Made by a program: the position numbers and the translations under genes. Shown here in pieces: positions 43,383 through 50,409 of a stretch of DNA of 64,000 nucleotides (positions are counted from its first letter, which is position 1; every line of letters begins with the position of its first letter). Under the pieces are notes generated by a model. The model searched no databases, was not told where the DNA came from, and saw only the letters and a list, made by a program, of their open reading frames with translations. Source of the stretch: Streptomyces sp. NBC_01116. GTDB lineage: Bacteria > Actinomycetota > Actinomycetes > Streptomycetales > Streptomycetaceae. The stretch spans positions 1,736,001 to 1,800,000 of the forward strand of contig NZ_CP108644.1 of the NCBI RefSeq assembly GCF_041435495.1. The letters run 5' to 3'.

Positions 43383-44105
43383 CTACTTCGCGTGCAGCTC
43401 GAGCAGGTGGTATTCCATGACCCGGACCTCCTCGATCCGGCGCACCCGGTGCAGCAGTTCGACCCGCATACCGGATTGCGCGGCGATGGCGTCGAGTCGT
43501 TCGCGGTCGCCGAGGTCGGCTGTGCCGAGCAGCAGCCTTCCGCCGTCGGACAGGTGCTCGGGGGCGCCGGCGAGGTACCGGGCCTGGCCCCGGTAGCCCG
43601 GATCGAAGACGGCGGAGTGCAGGTCTGTGGAGAGCGAGAAGTCGTCCTCCACATAGGTCCAAGGCACGTTCCAGAAGATGACGTCGAAGCGGTCCGAGGG
43701 GTCCAGTCCCGCGTACATGTCACTGTGGAGGACGCGCATCCGGTCGCTGACACCGTGACGCTCTGCGTTAGCGGCCGTATTGGCCACTGCCTTGTCATTG
43801 ATGTCCAGCGCGGTGACGGAGGTGCAGCCGGTCAGGGCTGCGGTCACGGAGATGACGCCCGTGCCGCAGCCGACCTCCAGGAACGAGCCGCCGGACGGAT
43901 ACGGCACGATCGAGGCCAGTACCTCGGTGGCGGCGCTCAGGGTGCTCGGGAAGACGCCTCGGTGCAGGCTCCATTCCCGGCCCAGCAGGGTGAAGGAGTC
44001 CGGCAGGTCTTCACCGACGAGGGCGTGCTGGAGGGCTTGGGCAACGGTCTCGGGGGTCTCCTCGACAGTCATCGTCTGTGCCTTTCGGGCGGCGGTACGG
44101 GTCAT
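43383..44105 (-). CDS. SAM-dependent methyltransferase with PrmC/RsmC-like core
   Basis: A protein of about 240 residues. SAM motif I is SFLEVGCGTGVISVTAALTG and the acidic loop is TALDINDKAVANTAANAERH. Motif IV reads FWNVPWTYVED, a variant (N-V-P-W) of the N-P-P-Y/W motif of nitrogen methyltransferases such as PrmC and RsmC, so N-methylation is the better guess. ATG at 44105 overlaps the aminotransferase stop (ATGA); an ATG at 44072 with GAAAGG upstream would shorten it by 11 residues. In context it may methylate the amine installed by the DegT enzyme. Confidence 0.82.
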   Translation of the reverse strand: MTRTAARKAQTMTVEETPETVAQALQHALVGEDLPDSFTLLGREWSLHRGVFPSTLSAATEVLASIVPYPSGGSFLEVGCGTGVISVTAALTGCTSVTALDINDKAVANTAANAERHGVSDRMRVLHSDMYAGLDPSDRFDVIFWNVPWTYVEDDFSLSTDLHSAVFDPGYRGQARYLAGAPEHLSDGGRLLLGTADLGDRERLDAIAAQSGMRVELLHRVRRIEEVRVMEYHLLELHAK

Positions 44106-45391
44106 TGGTTCGGCCCGGCGGCATACCGTACGAGCGCTTCGCGGTGGCGGCCGATCTTGCGGAAAGCCTCGGCGTACTGGTCGATGAGCGTCTTGTCCTC
44201 CGGCCAGTTGGTGAACGTGGGCAGGGACAGCGCGTGCTGCTCGACGTGCTCCGCGCGAGAGCCGCTCTCCGGCGGGACGCCCTTCTTCGCCGTGCCGGGG
44301 AAGAGCGGGTTCTCCCGGCGGGCGTAGAGCGGCAAGGTCGAGAGCCGGGGGCCGGAGGGAGCGCCCACTTCCATGCCCTCGGCGCGCAGCGCCTCGATGA
44401 GGACGGCGCGGGGGACACCACCCAGTGCCCCGGGCCGGTAGAGCGGTTTGTAGCCGTACCAGGCGCCCATGTCGACGTGGTCGGCCACGTGCACCGGCTC
44501 CAGATAGGCCACGTCGCCGAGCTGCCCGCCCAGGTGGCGCAGACAACGGTGCCGGGCCTTCATGCGTGCCGGGAACGCCGCGAGCGCGTGCCGGGCGACG
44601 ATGGCGTTGAAAGGCGACATGCGCAGTTTCAGCCCGAAGCCGGTGACCCAGTGCGTCCGCAACTCCTCGTCGAGGACGGCGTCCCGGGACCGGTCCCGGT
44701 AGTGCCCGAGGAGCGTGGCGCGATCGTGCACCTGGGGGTCGCTCGTGACGAGGATGCCCCCCTCGCCCGCGTAGACGGCCTTGTTGGCCTGGAGGGAGAA
44801 GACCGCGGCGTCGCCGAAGGTGCCGACGGGCCTGCCCTTGTAACGGCTGCCGTGGGCGTGGGAGCAGTCCTCCAGAACGCGCAGCCCGTACCGCTCGGCG
44901 ATCTGGAGGATCGCGTCCATGTCGCAGGGGTGGCCCCACTGGTGGACGACAGTGATCACCTTGGTGTGCTCGGTGATCGTGGCCTGGAGCGCCTTCGGGT
45001 CGAGGCCGCGGGTGTCGGGGTCGATGTCGGCCAGGACCACGTCGCCGCGGAGGGCGAAGACGGGGCTCAGCGCCGCGTGGTAGGTGAGTGCCGGTCCCAC
45101 GACGTCCACGCCTTCGCGCACCCCGAGGGCGAAGTAGGCGGCGAACAGAGCGCTGGTACCGGAGTTGAAGGTGACGGCGAAGCGGGCTCCGCCGTCCAGG
45201 AAGGCGAGGAAGTCGGACTCCAGTCGGCCGATAGGGCCGCTGTTGCCCTTGATGGAGATGTCGGTGTTCCGCTGCTCGGCCAGTTCGGACAGCTCCGCCT
45301 CCTCGGCGGGAGGTGGCCAGACTTCGTGCGGGAGCGGCTGCTCGATCACGGGCCTGCCGCCGAGAAGGGCGAGCTGATCGGTGGTGGTCAT
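44102..45391 (-). CDS. DegT/DnrJ/EryC1/StrS family aminotransferase
   Basis: A 429-residue PLP-dependent sugar or cyclitol aminotransferase. Features: SGTSALFAAYFALGV near 70, VVGPALTYHAALSPVFALRG, the PLP aspartate region LRVLEDCSHAHGSRYKGRPV, and the PLP Lys in FSLQANKAVYAGEGG. The opening (LALLGGRPV) and GPALTYHAALSP recall AHBA-synthase and scyllo-inosose aminotransferase relatives more than nucleotide-sugar enzymes, but I cannot settle this by eye. ATG at 45391 after AGGAAGGA. It follows the dehydrogenase gene and is coupled to the methyltransferase. Confidence 0.9.
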   Translation of the reverse strand: MTTTDQLALLGGRPVIEQPLPHEVWPPPAEEAELSELAEQRNTDISIKGNSGPIGRLESDFLAFLDGGARFAVTFNSGTSALFAAYFALGVREGVDVVGPALTYHAALSPVFALRGDVVLADIDPDTRGLDPKALQATITEHTKVITVVHQWGHPCDMDAILQIAERYGLRVLEDCSHAHGSRYKGRPVGTFGDAAVFSLQANKAVYAGEGGILVTSDPQVHDRATLLGHYRDRSRDAVLDEELRTHWVTGFGLKLRMSPFNAIVARHALAAFPARMKARHRCLRHLGGQLGDVAYLEPVHVADHVDMGAWYGYKPLYRPGALGGVPRAVLIEALRAEGMEVGAPSGPRLSTLPLYARRENPLFPGTAKKGVPPESGSRAEHVEQHALSLPTFTNWPEDKTLIDQYAEAFRKIGRHREALVRYAAGPNQ

Positions 45392-45458
45392 GTGTCCTTC
45401 CTGTCTTTGCGTGAGGCTGGGGAACGGCGCGTCAGACCTGGGCGGTGCGTGTACGGGG

Positions 45459-46475
45459 TCAGGCACACCGGTCGGCGAGCTCGTTTCGCTCGCGCAACCG
45501 CTCCCGGTAGATCCCGTCGATCGTGCGCACGGCGGCGAGCTGACGCTGGAGGTGGTTTTGGCGGTAGTAGCGGTCGTCCAGGTGCTCCAGATGGTGGGCG
45601 ATCATGGAACGCACGGCGTCGATCTTGGCGCCTTCCCAGGTGTGGCGCTCCAGCAACAGCCCCCCGACGGCGTGCAGGGTGGCGACCCCGGCATCGACGT
45701 TCAAGGCGCCCTCCGTACCGAGCACGCAGAGGTGCTCGATCTTCTCGTGGCTGTGGCGGGAGATGCGCAGCGAGCCCGTCAACCCCGTCGAGGAATAACC
45801 GCACATGAGGCTGACGAGATCCTCCAGCCGACGATCCCGCATCTCCTGGTACTGGTGCACGAAGGCGGAGTGCACCCGAGGAGGTTCAGGGAACATTCCG
45901 CAGAGCACATCGATGAGGTGGTAGCCCATGTCGAGGAGCACCCCGCCCATCGCCTGCTCCCGCAAGGCGCGCCAACCCGTGGTCGGATGGGCCAGGTTCA
46001 AGTGGTAGTCGTAGGAGAACCAGTAGGGCTGCCCGATCCGCGCGAGGTTCTCCTGGGCGAACTGGAACGCGGGGTGGAAATTCCGTTGCAGCAGCGTGAA
46101 GACGCTGCGGTCAGCCCGTTGTGCCAGGGATACCAGTTGCCGGGCCTCTTGTTCTGTGACGGCGAACGGCTTCTCCTTGATGACGTGCCTGCCGTGCGCC
46201 AGGAGTTTCACACAGACTGGGAAGTGGTCACTGTGCGGCACGGTAACCACTGCGACATCGAATTCTACCTTCTCAAGCGCCTCGCCGAGGGCGTCGTAAT
46301 GCGGGAAGCCCCATTTTTCGGCAAGCGACGAGGCCGCCGGAGCCGGGTCCACGCCGCCGACCAATTCTGCATTCTCCTGAACGACCGGCAGATACTCCTT
46401 TCCCTGATGTCCAGCAAATCCGACCACCAGTACTCGCGGTCGCGGGCGCACGTTCTTCAACCTGTCACCGGGCAT
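45459..46475 (-). CDS. Gfo/Idh/MocA family NAD(P)-dependent dehydrogenase
   Basis: A 338-residue dehydrogenase. The Rossmann part begins RVLVVGFAGHQGKEYLPVV and runs to AVVTVPHSDHFPVCVKLL. The family Lys is in HVIKEKPFAVTEQEAR near 94-109, and the catalytic-site His is in LLDMGYHLIDVLCGMF near 178. The Rossmann loop is GFAGHQG instead of the usual GxGxxG, a mild oddity. Such enzymes oxidise one hydroxyl of a sugar phosphate or inositol to a ketone, which a DegT aminotransferase then aminates; the aminotransferase gene lies 67 bp downstream. ATG at 46475 with GAGGGG upstream. Confidence 0.88.
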   Translation of the reverse strand: MPGDRLKNVRPRPRVLVVGFAGHQGKEYLPVVQENAELVGGVDPAPAASSLAEKWGFPHYDALGEALEKVEFDVAVVTVPHSDHFPVCVKLLAHGRHVIKEKPFAVTEQEARQLVSLAQRADRSVFTLLQRNFHPAFQFAQENLARIGQPYWFSYDYHLNLAHPTTGWRALREQAMGGVLLDMGYHLIDVLCGMFPEPPRVHSAFVHQYQEMRDRRLEDLVSLMCGYSSTGLTGSLRISRHSHEKIEHLCVLGTEGALNVDAGVATLHAVGGLLLERHTWEGAKIDAVRSMIAHHLEHLDDRYYRQNHLQRQLAAVRTIDGIYRERLRERNELADRCA

Positions 46476-46565
46476 GCGGAATATCCCCTCGCAGAAGATC
46501 TGAGGATGACGTGGGCATCCAGAAAGGATCGTGGAGACACCGATGGGACTCTTGTGGCAGCGGGT

Positions 46566-47039
46566 TCAGAGGAACCTTCCGCGCTTCCCGGAAGAATTGG
46601 AGAGCCAGGCGTGTCCTGCGGTCACCACGCCCTTGATGAAGTTGCTTCCGCTGCCCCGCGCGTTCTCGTCGAGCAGCGATACTTCATCGGCTGCGATCCA
46701 GGTGAACTCGGTGTGCTTGTCTCGTTCGAGTGCGGGCGAGGAGAGGTCCCCGTCCACGTCGACGACGTAGTCCGACTCGACGTGCCGCAGTCCGTCAGCC
46801 ACCCACTCCTCATGGACCACCAGGGCCACAACGCGGCGCAGCCGCCAGCCGGTCTCCTCCGCGATCTCCCTGCCCAGCGCGTCCAGGAGGGACTCGCCTT
46901 CCTCCACGGCTCCGCCGACGACGTCCCAGCACCCGGGGAAGAGGCGCCGCTCGGCCGAGCGGCGCTGGACGAAGATCCGGTCGTGCGGGTCGCGGATCAG
47001 CGCGCCCACCACGCGTCGGGGTTCGGTCGCCCCGGTCAC
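46566..47039 (-). CDS. NUDIX hydrolase
   Basis: A 157-residue NUDIX protein with a complete box: GGAVEEGESLLDALGREIAE followed by ETGW fits G-x5-E-x7-R-E-U-x-E-E-x-G-U. The C-terminal part includes FTWIAADEVSLLDE. NUDIX enzymes split nucleoside diphosphate linked to another group; in a biosynthetic cassette it could release a nucleotide or diphosphate. The GTG at 47039 lies one base after the stop of a 47-residue leader ORF, so translation is probably coupled. First catalytic gene of the cassette. Confidence 0.88.
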   Translation of the reverse strand: MTGATEPRRVVGALIRDPHDRIFVQRRSAERRLFPGCWDVVGGAVEEGESLLDALGREIAEETGWRLRRVVALVVHEEWVADGLRHVESDYVVDVDGDLSSPALERDKHTEFTWIAADEVSLLDENARGSGSNFIKGVVTAGHAWLSNSSGKRGRFL

Positions 47040-47040
47040 G

Positions 47041-47184
47041 TCAGCCGTCCACCGGGCTCGGGAGATCGCACGGTCGGTGAATCCGCGGCAGCGGCCGGCG
47101 AGGACTACTGGAGGAACCGAGTGAGGGTCGGGGCCCCAGCCGCACCTGCAGCCACTCCCATCTCCCGGGGAACATGCCAGCCAT
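47041..47184 (-). CDS. Candidate 47-residue leader ORF of the accessory cassette
   Basis: ATG at 47184 follows an excellent GAGGGAAG site, and the frame ends one base before the NUDIX GTG. The peptide starts MAGMFPGRWEWLQVRLGPRP and ends in a Ser/Pro/Arg-rich stretch; no known family. It may be a translational leader for the cassette or a small peptide in its own right. Codon bias is only moderate, so confidence is limited. An in-frame TTG at 47229 would lengthen it. Confidence 0.4.
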   Translation of the reverse strand: MAGMFPGRWEWLQVRLGPRPSLGSSSSPRRPLPRIHRPCDLPSPVDG

Positions 47185-47251
47185 TTTCTTCCCTCGTTTC
47201 ACCTGCACGTAAGAGATTTCGTGCGCCAAGCTTCGGGTAGAATGGAAAAGG

Positions 47252-47268
47252 ATTCGAACGGTTCGAAT
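47252..47268. promoter_or_regulatory. TTCGAA palindrome upstream of the accessory cassette
   Basis: ATTCGAA-CGG-TTCGAAT is a perfect inverted repeat about 70-85 bp upstream of the leader ORF start. A second palindrome with a TTCGAA centre, ACGCGTTCGAATGCGT, lies at 47361-47376 with one mismatched pair. They are candidate operators for a regulator not encoded in this window. Confidence 0.45.
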
Positions 47269-47372
47269 AGAAAATCGAGTTGCCCGACCTGTCGGCGGAT
47301 CATGCTCTACGCCGGGCCTGATTCTCCGCCCTGAATATTACCTGGAACCCTGCGCTGCACACGCGTTCGAAT

Positions 47373-47396
47373 GCGTCTTCGGACGCCTCATTTTTT
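47373..47396 (+). terminator. UUCG-loop hairpin with T-run, plus strand
   Basis: GCGTC-TTCG-GACGC (47373-47386) followed by CTCA and six T (47391-47396) looks like a textbook intrinsic terminator reading on the plus strand. No plus-strand gene ends here, so it may end an unannotated small RNA or stop read-through into the divergent region. Confidence 0.5.
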
Positions 47397-47666
47397 CCTT
47401 GACGCGGCATCAATTCATATGCTGCGGGTGTGACATTACGGGGTGCTGCATATCCTGCCGGGCGTAGGTTTCCGGAGTCTGCACCGAACCGCGGCCGCTG
47501 TCGTCTCGGTCTGCCCGCTCGGTGCGTGAAACGTTTCATAGGTGCACTTCGCTTTGAGCGGACACTTTTTCTTGCCATCGCCGACCGTTGCACGGTCGAA
47601 CATGTCGGCCGGATTTTCCACTTTCCTGGTCCCGGTGACGCTTCCCGTCGGCCACGAACGCCGGCC

Positions 47667-47719
47667 CACACGCCTGTCGGGGGCTTGTGGTGCCGCCACG
47701 GGCCCCCGACAGGCGTGTG
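47667..47719 (-). terminator. 18-bp hairpin terminator after the RebM-like methyltransferase gene
   Basis: CACACGCCTGTCGGGGGC (47667-47684) and GCCCCCGACAGGCGTGTG (47702-47719) pair perfectly, with a small GTGG/CCAC stem in the loop. It starts 6 bp past the methyltransferase stop on the minus strand and isolates that gene from the cassette. The stretch 47397-47666 holds no gene I can support beyond a weak Cys-containing frame at 47436-47603. Confidence 0.85.
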
Positions 47720-47725
47720 CTTGGT

Positions 47726-48568
47726 TCACAGACGGCGGGCGACCAGGAAGACGTAGCCGACCTGCGGGAGCGCACCGAACTGGGGAAGTGTGCGCGTGGA
47801 GTTGAAGAACTCGTAATGGGGGTCGTCGGCGGAGGGTGCGACATCGGCGAAGGCATCGGCGAACGCCTGGTAGGTGCGCTGGACGTGCTCTCCGATGTCG
47901 TTGAACTCCACCACCTCCAGACCGGCGTGGTCGAGGGCCGTACGGAGCTCCGCCGGTTGGGGGAAGCCGGGGGACCCGAACGCCCGGCACGTCCGGCGGA
48001 CTGTCTCCGCGTCGTCCCCGGTTACCGGCGAGCGGAGCAGCACATCGGTGATGACCAGCGGGCTTCCGGGTCGCAAGGTCCTGGCGATCTCGGTGAGGGC
48101 TGCGGTCCGGTCGAGGATGTGCATCATGGACTCGATCGCCCAAGCGCCGTCGAAGGAGGCGGCGTCGAAGGGCAGTGCGCAGGCGTCCGCGTACCGGAAG
48201 TCCACCCGGTCGGCGAGGGCGGCAGCGTGCGCGCGGGTCCGGGCGAGGTCGATGTCCTCGTTGCTGACCGAGATTCCCGCCACTCTTGCGCCGGTGGCCC
48301 GGGCGATGCGCAGGGCGGGCCGTCCGGTTCCGCAGCCGACGTCCAGCAGGCGCCGGCCGGGTGCGGCGGCCAGCCGAGCCGCCACGCGGTCGGTGAGCCG
48401 GTCAGTGGCTTCGTCGAGGGAGCGGTCGTCCGCGGCGTTGTCCCAGTAGCCGACGTGGATGTTCCCGTCGACGGCGGCGCCGTCCGCGGCCTCGGTCTGC
48501 TCGTCATGGAGTCGTCCGGCGTCCTGTGACGACGGGACGGTGTGGTGGGGGGACGGGTCATTGGTCAT
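47726..48568 (-). CDS. SAM-dependent methyltransferase, RebM/UbiE-like
   Basis: A 280-residue class I methyltransferase. NIHVGYWDNAADDRSLDEAT near the start and LLDVGCGTGRPALRIARATG (motif I) are the marks of the RebM/sugar O-methyltransferase group; FDGAWAIESMMHILDRTAAL is motif IV and LRPGSPLVITDVLLRSP motif V. These enzymes methylate hydroxyls on sugars or natural-product scaffolds. ATG at 48568 after GGGAG. It has its own promoter and terminator, so a link with the neighbouring cassette is plausible but unproven. Confidence 0.87.
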   Translation of the reverse strand: MTNDPSPHHTVPSSQDAGRLHDEQTEAADGAAVDGNIHVGYWDNAADDRSLDEATDRLTDRVAARLAAAPGRRLLDVGCGTGRPALRIARATGARVAGISVSNEDIDLARTRAHAAALADRVDFRYADACALPFDAASFDGAWAIESMMHILDRTAALTEIARTLRPGSPLVITDVLLRSPVTGDDAETVRRTCRAFGSPGFPQPAELRTALDHAGLEVVEFNDIGEHVQRTYQAFADAFADVAPSADDPHYEFFNSTRTLPQFGALPQVGYVFLVARRL

Positions 48569-48875
48569 CGATGTCTCCCGATCGTGAGGGTGTGTCAGCT
48601 GGTGAGGAGGCCGACCCGCCGCATGACCGCCGAAGCCGAGGACTCGGCGCACGGTTCTTCACAATGCCTCTGTGTGCGGCATCGCGACACGGGGCGACGG
48701 CCACTCGGTCCTCGCCTGCCTGGTGGTGGCCCTCGCGCTCGCGCTGTCACGCCCGAGCCAGGACGGAAGGCTCCTGGGAGCGGGGCGCCCGATGTCGGAT
48801 TCGCCGCCATTCTGCAGAATGTACTTGTCACGCCAGCATGCCGGAAGACGGCCTGACAGTCATCAACGGAGCGCC

Positions 48876-49037
48876 CGTGAGGTCTACAAGCGCCGCAACC
48901 TCGTGGAACGGTGCTTCAACCGGCTGAAGCAGTGGCGTGGCATCGCTACCCGCTACGACAAAATCGCCCAGTCCTACGAAGCAGCCGTCGCCCTCGCATC
49001 ACTCCTGATGTGGGCGTGGCATTTGACGACAGACCCT
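48876..49037 (+). pseudogene. IS5-family transposase remnant, C-terminal end
   Basis: About 54 codons read REVYKRRNLVERCFNRLKQW, then RGIATRYDKIAQSYEAAVAL ending near LMWAWH. This is the conserved C-terminal block (Y-x(2)-R-x(3)-E-x(6)-K) of IS5-type DDE transposases. The first two thirds of the gene and the inverted repeats are missing and the natural end is lost. It lies between the accessory region and the core gene at 49141 and marks an old insertion site. The rest of 48569-48875 shows no gene. Confidence 0.8.
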
Positions 49038-49140
49038 AGGGCATCCGCCCGATGCCGCCGCACCGCCTTACTCCGCAGCATGAGCCGCACGGCCCGCACG
49101 GACGGGGTGCGGAGCACGAGGCGGAGAGGGCGGGGCGGCA

Positions 49141-50409
49141 ATGGGCGGTCCGGCGGTGGTGCGGGTCCTGCGGGACCCGACGGCGGGGCGGTATCTGGCG
49201 GGGGTGGTCGTCTCCGGGTTCGGTACGTCCGCGATGTGGCTCACGGCGGGGATCTGGGTCAAGTCGCTGACCGGGTCGGACAGTCTGGCGGCGCTGACGG
49301 TGTGCGCGATGTGGGCCCCGGTGCTGGCCGGGCCCGCGCTCGGCGCGCTCGCGGACCGGATGGACCGGAAGAAGCTGCTGGTCCGGGTCAACCTGGCGAT
49401 GGCCGCTCTGCTGGCCACGCTGGTCCTGGTGGACTCGGACCGCACCGTCTGGCTGGTCTTCGTGGTGCTGGTCCTCTACGGGGCGAGCGGCGTGCTGCTC
49501 GACGCGGCGGAGTCGGCGCTCGTCGCGGGGACCGTCCACGCCTCGCTGCTGGCGGACTTCAACGGACTGCGGACGACGGCCAACGAGGGCATGAAGCTGG
49601 TCGCCCCGCTGGCGGGCGCCGGGTTGTACGCGCGGTTCGGCGGCCCGGCCGTGGCGCTGGTGGACGCGGCGACGTGCGCCCTGGCCGCCCTGGTCTTCGC
49701 CCGGCTCCGGGTACGGGAGGCCCCGCGGCCCCCGGTGGGGGCGTGGCGCGGTGAACTCCTCGCCGGGTTGCGGCGGATACGCGCCTCGGCCGTGCTGCGC
49801 CCGCTGGTGACGGCGGGGGCGGCGACGATGCTGCTGGCGGGGGTGAACGGGGCCGTGACGTTCGGTTACGTCGATGACGTGCTGGGCCGGACGCCGGAGT
49901 ACGCGGGGGTCCTGTACGCGGTGCAGGGCGCCGGTTCCGTGGCGGTGGGACTGCTGGTGGGGCCGCTGCTGCGGCGGCTGCCGGAGCGGGTGTTCGCGGC
50001 GGGCGGGACGGCGTTGTTCGCGCTGGCGGTGGGCGCGCGGTCGCTGCCGCACGACGGGGTGGCCCTGGCGGCGAGCGCGGCGATCGGGTTCGGTCTGCCG
50101 TGCGTGCTGATCGCGACGATGACCGCGGTGCAGCGGGAGACGCCGGACGCGGTGCTGGGGCGGACGGCGGCGACGGCGGGCTCGCTGATGACGGCGCCCA
50201 ACGCGGTGGCCCTGGCGGTGGGAGCGGGGCTCGTCGCGGTGGTGGACGTGCGGGTGCTGACAGCGGTCTGCGGGGCGGCGGGGCTGGTGGCCGCGGCCCT
50301 GCTGGCGGCGGGGACGGCACGGCGCCGCACCGCACCCGCGTCGGCGTCCGGACCCGCGGAGGCGCCCGGACCCGAGGAGGCGCCCGGCCCCGCCTCACCC
50401 CAGCCGTGA
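49141..50409 (+). CDS. MFS transporter
   Basis: A 422-residue polytopic carrier of the major facilitator superfamily with about 12 hydrophobic segments. The A-loop between helices 2 and 3 reads LGALADRMDRKKLLVRVNLA, the usual G-x-L-aD-r-x-g-r-k-x. Closest in style to the MFS_3 drug-efflux-like group. The C-terminal tail is Ala/Pro/Gly-rich with repeated (E)APGP units. Start at 49141 has GGAGAGGG upstream. Substrate unknown. Being next to the accessory region it could export a product, but it is separated by the IS remnant. Convergent, overlapping the next gene by 15 bp. Confidence 0.85.
   Translation: MGGPAVVRVLRDPTAGRYLAGVVVSGFGTSAMWLTAGIWVKSLTGSDSLAALTVCAMWAPVLAGPALGALADRMDRKKLLVRVNLAMAALLATLVLVDSDRTVWLVFVVLVLYGASGVLLDAAESALVAGTVHASLLADFNGLRTTANEGMKLVAPLAGAGLYARFGGPAVALVDAATCALAALVFARLRVREAPRPPVGAWRGELLAGLRRIRASAVLRPLVTAGAATMLLAGVNGAVTFGYVDDVLGRTPEYAGVLYAVQGAGSVAVGLLVGPLLRRLPERVFAAGGTALFALAVGARSLPHDGVALAASAAIGFGLPCVLIATMTAVQRETPDAVLGRTAATAGSLMTAPNAVALAVGAGLVAVVDVRVLTAVCGAAGLVAAALLAAGTARRRTAPASASGPAEAPGPEEAPGPASPQP

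Noticed and set aside
47255..47267. Possible LexA (SOS) box
   Set aside because: The actinobacterial box needs GAAC and GTTC four bases apart; here only one base separates them.
47252..47268. GGTTCGAAT-like string resembling a tRNA T-loop or a tRNA-derived attachment site
   Set aside because: No acceptor stem, anticodon arm or CCA context could be built around it; it is better read as a palindrome.
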